Shown here: one piece after another, positions 1 through 5,754 of the stretch | How the letters are laid out: each line of letters begins with the position of its first letter | Position numbering within the stretch: the first letter of the stretch is position 1 | Assembly: GCA_026988195.1 (NCBI GenBank) | Contig: JALSLS010000335.1 | Location: 1-11,825, forward strand | Length of the DNA: 11,825 bases | Reading direction: 5' to 3' | Source: Methylomonas sp. | Lineage (GTDB): Bacteria; Pseudomonadota; Gammaproteobacteria; Methylococcales; Methylomonadaceae | Program-made: the position numbers and the translations under genes | Notes under the pieces: generated by a model | Told to the model about the DNA's origin: nothing | Databases searched by the model: none | What the model saw: only the letters and a program-made list of their open reading frames with translations

Positions 1-34
1 ACTGCTCACTTTTAAATAAAGCTTGGCGCAGTCA

Positions 35-70
35 CAAAAAAGCCCTGTAACGTAAAACGCTACAGGGCTT
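35..70 (-). terminator. Rho-independent terminator of the tRNA-Asn
   Basis: Read on the minus strand, a perfect 10-bp stem AAGCCCTGTA / TACAGGGCTT (plus-strand arms 40-49 and 61-70) is followed by a run of T (the A-run at 35-41). It lies 8 nt beyond the CCA end of the tRNA-Asn fragment and reads in the same direction, so it is the native tRNA terminator. Its presence shows that the DNA to the left is original chromosome. Confidence 0.85.
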
Positions 71-78
71 ATAGAATA

Positions 79-125
79 TGGCTCCTCGACCTGGACTCGA
101 ACCAGGGACCAATAGATTAACAGTC
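79..125 (-). other. Partial tRNA-Asn(GTT) 3' end: island attachment-site scar
   Basis: On the minus strand this reads, 5' to 3': anticodon loop CTGTTAA (anticodon GTT), anticodon 3' stem TCTAT, variable loop, a T-arm of stem CCTGG / CCAGG around loop TTCGAGT, acceptor 3' strand TCGAGGA, discriminator G and encoded CCA. No 5' acceptor strand or D-arm follows upstream: the sequence beyond about 125 is AT-rich and unrelated, and even the 5' anticodon stem pairs only partly. The fragment is therefore not a working tRNA. Tyrosine-recombinase islands often integrate at tRNA 3' ends, leaving an intact tRNA at one junction and a bare 3' copy with the native terminator at the other. This is the bare copy, so the island lies to the right. 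No integrase gene is in the window. Confidence 0.85.
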
Positions 126-138
126 TCCATATAAATCA

Positions 139-212
139 ATAAGTTACTGATAATTAAGCGTAATCCATATTATTTAAAATAATACAATAGTAGTTAATAA
201 TCAGCAACTTAT
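139..212. repeat. 19-bp imperfect inverted repeat beside the attachment site
   Basis: The left arm ataagttactgataattaa (139-157) and the reverse complement of the right arm (194-212) match at 17 of 19 positions, with a 36-bp AT-rich spacer. It begins 14 nt inside the island end. Such repeats next to a recombination core are often arm-type sites for an integrase or excisionase; that role is inferred. No gene is seen in 126-296. Confidence 0.6.
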
Positions 213-245
213 CGTAATTTAGCGAAGGGTGCAAAAACTGAGCAC

Positions 246-263
246 TGTACCTCTATTGTACCT
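246..263. repeat. Two tgtacct direct repeats, 11-bp period
   Basis: The heptamer tgtacct occurs at 246-252 and 257-263, one helical turn apart, within the gene-free stretch between the attachment core and the Fic remnant. Short tandem motifs spaced by a helical turn fit cooperative binding of a recombinase or accessory protein. With only two copies this remains weak. Confidence 0.35.
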
Positions 264-276
264 TTTTAAACCCTCT

Positions 277-311
277 AAAAGTAAGGTTATACATTACTAA
301 TCCTTACTTTT
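277..311 (-). terminator. Hairpin at the end of the Fic remnant
   Basis: A perfect 10-bp inverted repeat aaaagtaagg / ccttactttt (277-286 and 302-311) has a 15-nt loop. The stop codon of the Fic pseudogene (297-299) lies in the loop. On the minus strand the A-run and T-run border a GTAAGG/CCTTAC core, as in a bidirectional intrinsic terminator, but the GC content of the stem is modest. It probably ended the old antitoxin-toxin operon. Confidence 0.5.
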
Positions 312-716
312 GAGTGGTGTAATAATTCTCTCAAATAGTGGTCGCTTTAAAGTCTCACCTCCTTTGTTAATAGAATCAATGCATGCCTTCCCCCATTCCT
401 TGGCAGTAACCGTTGAAAAAACTAAACTGTATCCATGTGCTTTTGAAAATTGTGAGATCGTCCATTGCCTTCGCGAAAAGGGTGCGCCCCTTTATTCATA
501 CTGTAGCCACGAATAACCCCTGCATGGGTGCTTGAATCTTGAAATAAGTATTCATGAATCTTAGAAAGATGCTTTGGTCAAAATTACCTTTAATGGAATT
601 AAGTTCTAGCTCCTTTGCTCTAACATCTGAAAAATGTCTTCAACCGTATCACGATCTGATTCGGGGGTACCTATTAGTTTATCCTCAAAAATAGGCAGGA
701 ATTTTAAATTAGGCAC
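297..716 (-). pseudogene. Degraded Fic-family toxin (VbhT-like), frameshifted
   Basis: No single frame is open, but three minus-strand frames join into a recognisable Fic protein. One piece reads DVRAKELELNSIKGNFDQ (about 630 down to 575). After a frameshift near 560 come SKIHEYLFQDSSTHAG and MNKGAHPFREGNGRS, with the Fic active-site motif HPFxxGNGR at 455-484. After another shift near 445 comes AHGYSLVFSTVTAKEW and on to a stop at 297-299. About 60 codons normally found between the helix bearing IHEYLFQD and HPF appear deleted, judging from usual Fic length. The possible start is a GTG at 714-716, 3 nt after the antitoxin stop; the first 25 or so codons are not recognisably Fic. Active relatives transfer AMP to target proteins such as gyrase. 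This copy cannot make a working enzyme. Confidence 0.85.
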
Positions 717-719
717 TAT

Positions 720-1055
720 TTATTTCAAACCATGATGTGCTTTTAGTAATGCTATTTCTTCTTCAGTGGTGATTTCACCAAGAACTTGCCGTTTTTGCAA
801 CTCGTAAGCATCCCCCCCTTCTTGAGATAAAGGTGCGTACCCCTCCAAGGTAGACGACGCCTCTACTCGACGAACTACATTAAGTCTTGCTTGTTGCTCT
901 GAGTTTAACGCCATATCTTCTAATTTTATTAGCTTTGCCTTTTCAATCTCTACCAAATGACGCAAGTGCTTCTGTGGTGAACGATGTGCTGTAGCTGCCA
1001 ACTCACGTAAGTCAGCTAAAACATCACTGTCAATTTTCATTGTAGTCTGGCTCAT
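720..1055 (-). CDS. VbhA-type Fic antitoxin with ribbon-helix-helix-like N-terminus
   Basis: This 111-residue protein starts at ATG 1053-1055 with an AGGGG Shine-Dalgarno (1062-1066) 6 nt upstream. Residues 5-37 look like a ribbon-helix-helix DNA-binding fold: a short strand TTMKID, then a helix with LADLRELAATA, then a second helix. Residues 64-111 resemble VbhA antitoxins: an inhibitory helix with S67-x3-E71-G72, fitting the (S/T)xxxE(G/N) motif that blocks ATP orientation in Fic enzymes, then a helix ending EITTEEEIALLKAHHG. In intact modules it binds and silences the Fic toxin encoded directly downstream; here that toxin is dead, leaving an orphan antitoxin. The DNA-binding half suggests autoregulation at the inverted repeat 1072-1103. 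VbhA itself is about half this size, so the extra N-terminus is notable. The Fic remnant next door makes the assignment strong. Confidence 0.8.
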   Translation of the reverse strand: MSQTTMKIDSDVLADLRELAATAHRSPQKHLRHLVEIEKAKLIKLEDMALNSEQQARLNVVRRVEASSTLEGYAPLSQEGGDAYELQKRQVLGEITTEEEIALLKAHHGLK

Positions 1056-1071
1056 AGTTAACCCCTATGCT

Positions 1072-1103
1072 TATCAAAGGTATGCCTACAGTTACCTTTG
1101 ATA
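1072..1103. promoter_or_regulatory. Perfect 11-bp inverted repeat: likely antitoxin operator
   Basis: TATCAAAGGTA (1072-1082) and TACCTTTGATA (1093-1103) are exact reverse complements around a 10-bp spacer, giving half-site centres 21 bp apart, two helical turns. The site lies 17-48 bp upstream of the antitoxin start. The antitoxin's ribbon-helix-helix-like N-terminus makes it the natural ligand. A TTGTAA on the minus strand (1107-1112) just outside the repeat could be the -35 of the antitoxin promoter, but no clear -10 follows. Confidence 0.6.
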
Positions 1104-1162
1104 CACTTACAATGCCGCACCCCTCTCTTTCTATTGTTTTTTTGCATCATAAGTATTGTGAC

Positions 1163-1191
1163 TTTACAAACTATAGACTGAAGCGTAAGAT
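1163..1191 (+). promoter_or_regulatory. Sigma70-type promoter for the half-S / hsdM operon
   Basis: TTTACA (1163-1168) and TAAGAT (1186-1191) are spaced by 17 bp, giving a start of transcription near 1198, about 24 nt before the TTG start of the half-S gene. It diverges from the antitoxin gene, and its elements are about 60 bp from the inverted repeat at 1072-1103. Confidence 0.5.
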
Positions 1192-1221
1192 AACTCCAAA
1201 TAAACCAACAAAATATAAACT

Positions 1222-1827
1222 TTGAAGATTAAACAAATAACTAATATAACAGCTGGCCACACATTCAGGGGTAAAATACCTGAAGTAAAGAAATCTGGCG
1301 TTATAGCTATTCAAATGAAAAATCTATCTATTGTGGATGGTATAGACTGGCGTAGCTGCATTGAAACTGAAGTGAATTCTAAACGTGGTTTAAAATATTT
1401 AAATGAAGGGGATATATTATTTACGGCACGGGGAGGCAATAATTTTGCTGTAACCATTGATAAAATTCCAGATAACAAACGCGTTGTTGCAGCACCTCAA
1501 TTTCACGTACTGAGTAATATTAATAAGGCTGTTATTCCTGAATACCTAGCATGGTTATTAAACCGAACACCCTGCCAGCGATACTTTCAACGCGAAGCAG
1601 CTGGAAGCCTTACCAAAAGCTTACGCATAAAAACAATGGAAGAAACTCAAATAATCATTCCTTCACTACAAACACAAAAAAGCATTATCAATCTTGCTAA
1701 GACACTAAAGCAAGAACAACACATTCTTAAACAACTCATCCATAATGGCGAGAAAACTATGAACGCTATTGCTAATGATTTGTTTGTATCAGATGCCACG
1801 AATAAGCAGATAACAGAGAAAAATTAA
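1222..1827 (+). CDS. Half-size Type I specificity subunit (single TRD)
   Basis: This 201-residue protein has one target-recognition domain and one C-terminal helical arm, half of a normal HsdS. The TRD starts almost at the N-terminus (AGHTFRGKIPEV, then VIAIQMKNL), continues through YLNEGDILFTARGGNN and FHVLSN, and closes with LTKSLRIKTMEETQIIIPSL. The arm (about 150-190) is a coiled-coil-like helix that normally contacts HsdM. The start is TTG at 1222: an in-frame stop at 1216-1218 excludes anything further upstream, and the next ATG (1315) would cut off the TRD start. No Shine-Dalgarno is visible. It ends 1 nt before hsdM. Engineered half-S proteins of the EcoR124I/EcoDXXI type dimerise and recognise symmetric bipartite sites, so this could be a second, natural specificity subunit. 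It may instead be a remnant. Confidence 0.75.
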   Translation: MKIKQITNITAGHTFRGKIPEVKKSGVIAIQMKNLSIVDGIDWRSCIETEVNSKRGLKYLNEGDILFTARGGNNFAVTIDKIPDNKRVVAAPQFHVLSNINKAVIPEYLAWLLNRTPCQRYFQREAAGSLTKSLRIKTMEETQIIIPSLQTQKSIINLAKTLKQEQHILKQLIHNGEKTMNAIANDLFVSDATNKQITEKN

Positions 1828-1828
1828 A

Positions 1829-3421
1829 ATGACCGATACCCAGCCAGAAAACACTAGCCAAGACAGCATTAGCCAAGAGACTATCAACAATGCCCTGTGG
1901 GATGCCTGTGATACGTTTCGTGGCACCATCAGCTCAGATACCTATAAAGACTTTATCCTCACTATGCTGTTTCTTAAGTACATCAGTGATGTTTGGCAAG
2001 ATCATTATGACAAGTATCAAAACGAATACGGTGATGAGCCTGAACTGATCACCGAAATGATGAAGAATGAGCGTTTTGTGATTTCTGAAATTGTGTTAAG
2101 CAATGATAAGGGTGAAGAAACCGACCGTTTTATGGCAACATTTTATAGCCTGTATGAGCGTCGGCACGAGCCTGGCAACGGTGAACGCATTGATATATGC
2201 CTGCATGAGATCGAAGAAGCCAACGGCACAAAGCTTCGTGATGGCAATAAAAGCGTGTTTCAGGATATATCGTTTAATACCGACAAGCTCGGTGAAGAAA
2301 AGCAGAAAAACACCATCTTGCGCTACCTCATGGAAAACTTCGCCAAGGATGAACTTAACCTCAAACCCTCACGCGTCGGCAAGCTGGATGTCATCGGCAA
2401 TGCCTATGAATACCTGATTGGTGAATTTGCCTCAGGCGGTGGTAAAAAAGCAGGTGAGTTCTACACGCCACCTGCCGTATCTGACTTGATTGCAGAGCTG
2501 GTAGAGCCGCAAGAAGGCGATGAAATCAGTGATCCTGCCTGTGGTTCGGGTTCGTTGTTAATGAAAGTCGGGCGCAAAATACGTGAAAATACAGGCAATA
2601 AACGCTATGCGCTGTATGGGCAAGAGGCGATAGGCTCTACGTGGTCGCTGGCGAAAATGAATATGTTTTTGCACGGTGAAGATAATCATAAAATCGAATG
2701 GGGCGATACCATTCGCAACCCTAAACTTATAGATCAAGCTGGCAACTTAAAACTGTTTGATATTGTGGTCGCCAATCCTCCGTTTTCGCTGGATAAATGG
2801 GGTCACGAAGGCGCGGCAGATGATAAATTTGACCGCTTTCGTCGTGGCGTACCGCCCAAAACCAAAGGTGACTATGCCTTTATCTCACACATGATTGAAA
2901 CCCTAAAACCAGCAACAGGAAGAATGGGCGTGGTTGTACCACATGGCGTACTGTTTCGGGGTGCAGCCGAAGGCAAAATACGCACCAAACTGATTGAGGA
3001 AAACCTGCTCGATGCCGTCATCGGTTTGCCTGAAAAACTGTTTTATGGCACAGGTATACCCGCTGCTGTGTTGATCTTTAAAAAGCATAAAGACAACGAT
3101 AATGTACTGTTTATTGATGCCAGCCGAGAATTTAAAGCAGGTAAAAATCAAAACCTGCTCACGCCTGAGAATATTGAAAAGATCCTAGCCACCTACCAAA
3201 GCCGTGAAACTGTAGATAAATACAGCTACCTCGCCACCGTCGATGAAATCAAAGAAAACGACTTTAACCTCAATATCCCCCGCTATGTAGACACCTTTGA
3301 AGAGGAGGAAGAAATCGACCTCATGGCAGTCAGACAAGAACGCGAAACACTAAAAAGCAAACTGGCAGAGCTGGAAGTTGAAATGGATGGGTATTTGAAG
3401 GAGCTGGGCTATGCTTCCTGA
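1829..3421 (+). CDS. hsdM: Type I restriction-modification N6-adenine methyltransferase, M subunit
   Basis: The 530-residue subunit uses S-adenosylmethionine to methylate adenine in the site chosen by HsdS, and with HsdR forms the restriction complex. The N-terminal helical domain (about 15-165) begins NNALWDACDTFRGT and has the typical LTMLFLKYISD. EFYTP (210-214) leads into the methylase fold. Motif I DPACGSGSLL starts at residue 235 (SAM binding), and the catalytic motif IV is NPPF at 316-319. The C-terminus (about 485-525) is a charged coiled coil. The length matches the Type IC (EcoR124-like) family. Start ATG 1829 lies 1 nt after the half-S stop; its last 11 nt overlap hsdS. Its codons look visibly more GC-rich than those of the genes around it, suggesting a different history from the accessory genes. 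Confidence 0.95.
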   Translation: MTDTQPENTSQDSISQETINNALWDACDTFRGTISSDTYKDFILTMLFLKYISDVWQDHYDKYQNEYGDEPELITEMMKNERFVISEIVLSNDKGEETDRFMATFYSLYERRHEPGNGERIDICLHEIEEANGTKLRDGNKSVFQDISFNTDKLGEEKQKNTILRYLMENFAKDELNLKPSRVGKLDVIGNAYEYLIGEFASGGGKKAGEFYTPPAVSDLIAELVEPQEGDEISDPACGSGSLLMKVGRKIRENTGNKRYALYGQEAIGSTWSLAKMNMFLHGEDNHKIEWGDTIRNPKLIDQAGNLKLFDIVVANPPFSLDKWGHEGAADDKFDRFRRGVPPKTKGDYAFISHMIETLKPATGRMGVVVPHGVLFRGAAEGKIRTKLIEENLLDAVIGLPEKLFYGTGIPAAVLIFKKHKDNDNVLFIDASREFKAGKNQNLLTPENIEKILATYQSRETVDKYSYLATVDEIKENDFNLNIPRYVDTFEEEEEIDLMAVRQERETLKSKLAELEVEMDGYLKELGYAS

Positions 3422-4628
3422 TGGATGGATTGTAAAGACTATAGATGACATTGCAGTTGTTAAATCTGGTGGCACGCCGAGTAGAAAAGAGCCACAGTAT
3501 TGGGGTGGGGATGTTCCTTGGGTTACAACCACAGAAGTTCAATTTAAGATCATAGTGAATACAGAGCAAAAGATCACAGCTTTAGGGTTAGAAAATTCAT
3601 CGGCTAAACTATTCCCCGCTGGGACTATTCTAATGGCTATGTATGGTCAAGGGAAAACCAGAGGGCAAATTGCAATGCTTGGCATAGAAGCATCAACTAA
3701 TCAGGCATGTGCAGCTATTTTAATAAAAGATGATTTTCACACTGATTTCTATTTCCAATATCTACAAGGTCAGTATGACAATATAAGAAACCTCAGTAAC
3801 AGTGGTGGACAAAAAAATCTTAGCTCGGGTCTTGTTAAAACAATCAAAGTTCCTGCTCCACCCCTCCCAGAACAAAAGAAAATCGCCAAAATCCTCTCCA
3901 CATGGGATCAGGCAATCACCACCACCGAACAACTGATCAGCAATAGCCAACAGCAGAAAAAAGCACTGATGCAGCAATTACTCACAGGCAAAAAACGCTT
4001 GGCGGGGTTTAGTGGGGAGTGGGAGGAGTTGTCACTTGGTAGCTTAGGAAAAACCTTTAGTGGATTGACTGGAAAATCAAAGGAAGACTTTGGTGTAGGT
4101 AATTATTATATACCGTATATGAATATATTTAAGTCTGGGAAAATTGATATTAATGGCTTTGATAAAGTGAATATTACAGAGGATGAAAAGCAGAATTTTG
4201 TTAAGTTCGGTGATATTTTTTTTACTACTTCTTCTGAAACACCTCAAGAAGTAGGCATGTCTTCAGTATTGCTTGATGAGGTCAATGATGTTTACTTAAA
4301 CTCCTTTTGCTTCGGATTTAGACTACATAACTTTGAACTATTGTACCCTGATTTTGCTCAATTCCTATTTAGAGGGTCTGTTGTCAGAAGGAAAATATCT
4401 GTTTTAGCCCAAGGAGCAACAAGATACAACATATCAAAAATCCAAATGCTTAAAATAATACTGGATCTACCTTCTGTCGAGGAACAACAAAAAATAGCCC
4501 AAGTCCTATCCAGTGCCGATCAAGAAATAGAAACCCTGCAACAAAAACTCAACTTTCTAAAAGAAGAGAAAAAAGCACTGATGCAACAGCTTTTAACGGG
4601 TAAACGGCGGGTGATATTAGATGATTAA
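3411..4628 (+). CDS. hsdS: Type I restriction-modification specificity subunit, two TRDs
   Basis: The 405-residue S subunit sets the bipartite DNA target for both methylation and cleavage. TRD1 covers about 1-150 (GWIVKTIDDIAVVKSGGTPS, WVTTTEV, LMAMYGQGKTRG). The central conserved region, about 150-195, has LPEQKKIAKIL and KKALMQQLLTGK. TRD2 covers about 200-360. The C-terminal conserved region repeats the pattern with EEQQKIAQVL and KKALMQQLLTGK near 388-397. This two-fold layout is the standard complete HsdS. The start ATG 3411 lies inside hsdM, with AAGGAG at 3398-3403, 7 nt away, so translation is coupled. TRD1 and TRD2 are unlike each other and unlike the half-S at 1222, so the locus has three different recognition domains. 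The target sequence cannot be read from the protein. Confidence 0.93.
   Translation: MLPDGWIVKTIDDIAVVKSGGTPSRKEPQYWGGDVPWVTTTEVQFKIIVNTEQKITALGLENSSAKLFPAGTILMAMYGQGKTRGQIAMLGIEASTNQACAAILIKDDFHTDFYFQYLQGQYDNIRNLSNSGGQKNLSSGLVKTIKVPAPPLPEQKKIAKILSTWDQAITTTEQLISNSQQQKKALMQQLLTGKKRLAGFSGEWEELSLGSLGKTFSGLTGKSKEDFGVGNYYIPYMNIFKSGKIDINGFDKVNITEDEKQNFVKFGDIFFTTSSETPQEVGMSSVLLDEVNDVYLNSFCFGFRLHNFELLYPDFAQFLFRGSVVRRKISVLAQGATRYNISKIQMLKIILDLPSVEEQQKIAQVLSSADQEIETLQQKLNFLKEEKKALMQQLLTGKRRVILDD
3956..4585 (+). repeat. 18-bp direct repeats inside hsdS
   Basis: The 18-mer gaaaaaagcactgatgca occurs at 3956-3973 and 4568-4585, 612 bp apart, encoding the start of KKALMQQLLTGK in the central and C-terminal conserved regions. 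The two copies flank TRD2 exactly. Such repeats are known places for unequal exchange and TRD swapping in hsdS genes. Confidence 0.7.
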
Positions 4629-4640
4629 TACTATTACAAG

Positions 4641-4673
4641 GCACACCCCCCCTGTTTTTGCCACTTTTGTACG
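4641..4673 (+). repeat. Intergenic repeat, block A copy 1
   Basis: This 33-nt block begins gcacaccccccctgttttt and ends cacttttgtacg. It matches 6520-6552 at all but 2-3 positions around its middle. It starts 12 nt after the hsdS stop, just as copy 2 lies directly after the fic stop. Both copies have a C7 run and T-rich tails with a short GCA/TGC pairing, possibly a weak 3'-end hairpin. Confidence 0.75.
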
Positions 4674-4725
4674 TGTTGTTACACTATGTGAGAGTATAAA
4701 TAGTAGCCTTTTATCAGCCTTCCCC

Positions 4726-4755
4726 TTGAAAACAACCATAGCTTACCCCTATAAT
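4726..4755 (+). promoter_or_regulatory. Strong sigma70-type promoter before the Abi_2 leader
   Basis: TTGAAA (4726-4731) and a perfect TATAAT (4750-4755) are 18 bp apart, the best promoter match in the window. Transcription should start near 4762, only a few nt before the hairpin with T-tract at 4767-4810 and about 85 nt before the Abi_2 start codon. The promoter lies between repeat blocks A and B and is absent from the second repeat copy. Confidence 0.75.
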
Positions 4756-4761
4756 AGAGGT

Positions 4762-4810
4762 AACACAGCTGCCACGCCTCTTAACAATGCGCAACCTTGG
4801 TGGCTTTTTT
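4762..4810 (+). repeat. Intergenic repeat, block B copy 1
   Basis: These 49 nt match 6566-6614 at 44 positions, and all five differences are transitions (C/T). The block carries the complete hairpin and T-tract described separately. Three of the changes fall in the stem and all keep pairing. The shared loop includes cctcttaa and aatgcgcaacctt. Confidence 0.85.
4762..4810 (+). ncRNA. Candidate small RNA / attenuator leader of the Abi_2 gene
   Basis: Transcription from the 4726-4755 promoter would begin near 4762 and meet a hairpin ending in six T at 4805-4810, giving an RNA of about 50 nt unless read-through occurs. Abi_2/AbiF-family HEPN toxins have been reported with adjacent structured RNAs that restrain them (work on AbiF as an ancestor of Cas13), so an RNA antitoxin or attenuator is plausible here. 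What is seen is only promoter, hairpin, T-tract and spacing; no match to a known RNA family could be tested. The same hairpin after fic lacks a promoter, so a plain terminator is the main alternative. Confidence 0.35.
4767..4810 (+). terminator. Hairpin with T-tract between hsdS and the Abi_2 gene
   Basis: AGCTGCC (4767-4773) pairs with GGTGGCT (4799-4805) using two G-T pairs; alternatively GCCAC (4771-4775) pairs perfectly with GTGGC (4800-4804). The loop is long (about 25 nt) and a T-run follows. It may end the hsdM-hsdS transcript and also act on the leader of the Abi_2 gene. Confidence 0.6.
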
Positions 4811-4846
4811 ATGCCTGTGGTTTATGCAAACACACAGGAGGCTACT

Positions 4847-5752
4847 ATGCCTGAACAGTATCAAAAGCCGGCACTATCCTTTGCTGACCAACTAGAGCTA
4901 CTTAAAAATAGAGGACTAGAGGTGGCTGATGAACCTCATGCTATCTCTCAATTAAGCTCAATTAGCTATTATCGTTTAAGTGCTTATTGGTATCCCTACC
5001 GTGAAAGAGATGATCAGGGGATTGTAGGTGATAACTTTATAGAGGGTACAAGCTTTGATGATGTGGTTAACCTTTATGAGTTTGATAGGCACTTACGGCT
5101 ACTGGTTATAGATGCACTTGAACGTGTTGAAGTTTATGTAAGAACGTTGATTAGCTATCATATGGCTCATACTTATGGGCCTTTCGGACATAACGATGCT
5201 GTTAATTTTCACCCTAATTTTCAACATGCTAAATGGTTAGCTAAGTTAAGCCGTGAGGCTGATCGTTCAAGCGATGCTTTCATCGCTCATTATAAAAATA
5301 AATATGCAGGTTTTCCTCAGTTGCCTATTTGGATGATTACCGAGGTTATGTCTTTAGGTAGTTTGTCATTTTGTTATAAAGGTTTGAAGCATCTTGATAA
5401 GAAAGCCATTTCATCCCAACTAGGTTTGCATCATAAAGGCTTAGCTGATTGGTTGCATAAGCTGACTTATATTCGCAATGTTTGTGCCCATCATAGTCGC
5501 TTATGGAATAGAGAGCTTTCCTTGAAGCCAGTCAGACCTAGGAATGCTGATTGGAACACACCAATTACGCCTAGAAATGATAGAATTTTTTATGTTCTTC
5601 TAATGCTTCGCTATTTGTTAAAAACCACAAGCAATGGTAGTCATTGGCATCAAAAATGTAACACTCTCTTAGAACCAATTGCAGAAAATGAACAATGGCG
5701 TATTGCTATGGGTATGCCCGAAAATTGGCAGGGTCATCCATTATGGAAATAG
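4847..5752 (+). CDS. Abi_2 (AbiD/AbiF-like) abortive-infection HEPN protein
   Basis: The 301-residue product has the full set of Abi_2 landmarks: SISYYRLSAYWYPYRERD (about 39-56), NLYEFDRHLRLLVIDALERV (about 78-97), PIWMITEVMSLGSLSF, then LTYIRNVCAHHSRLWNRELS. R210-x4-H215 in that last block fits the HEPN RNase motif R-x4-6-H, so the predicted action is RNA cleavage leading to growth arrest on phage infection. The start is ATG 4847, with AGGAGG at 4836-4841 five nt upstream. A longer in-frame ATG at 4787 lies inside the terminator-like hairpin and is rejected. No signal peptide or membrane segment is visible. Its end abuts or overlaps the fic start, so the two are translated together. The conserved histidine and arginine are intact, so it is probably active. 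Phage defence by this copy is inferred. Confidence 0.88.
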   Translation: MPEQYQKPALSFADQLELLKNRGLEVADEPHAISQLSSISYYRLSAYWYPYRERDDQGIVGDNFIEGTSFDDVVNLYEFDRHLRLLVIDALERVEVYVRTLISYHMAHTYGPFGHNDAVNFHPNFQHAKWLAKLSREADRSSDAFIAHYKNKYAGFPQLPIWMITEVMSLGSLSFCYKGLKHLDKKAISSQLGLHHKGLADWLHKLTYIRNVCAHHSRLWNRELSLKPVRPRNADWNTPITPRNDRIFYVLLMLRYLLKTTSNGSHWHQKCNTLLEPIAENEQWRIAMGMPENWQGHPLWK

Positions 5753-5754
5753 AT

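Noticed and set aside
79..155. Complete tRNA-Asn gene
   Set aside because: The T-arm, acceptor 3' strand and anticodon loop are present, but no D-arm or 5' acceptor strand follows; only a 3' fragment remains.
310..516. Plus-strand open frame of 68 codons with a TTG start
   Set aside because: It is the opposite strand of the Fic pseudogene, has no ribosome site, and its translation resembles nothing; the minus-strand HPFREGNGRS explains the region.
2103..2417. 104-codon plus-strand frame inside hsdM, and minus-strand frames inside hsdM and hsdR
   Set aside because: They are shadows of strongly conserved genes with no signals of their own.
4787..4846. Longer N-terminus for the Abi_2 protein
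   Set aside because: The ATG at 4787 lies in the loop of the hairpin without a ribosome site, whereas ATG 4847 has AGGAGG at ideal spacing and Abi_2 similarity begins after it.
4621..4854. Plus-strand open frame of 77 codons between hsdS and the Abi_2 gene
   Set aside because: It runs through repeats, a promoter and a terminator-like hairpin and has low-complexity content, so it is not a gene.
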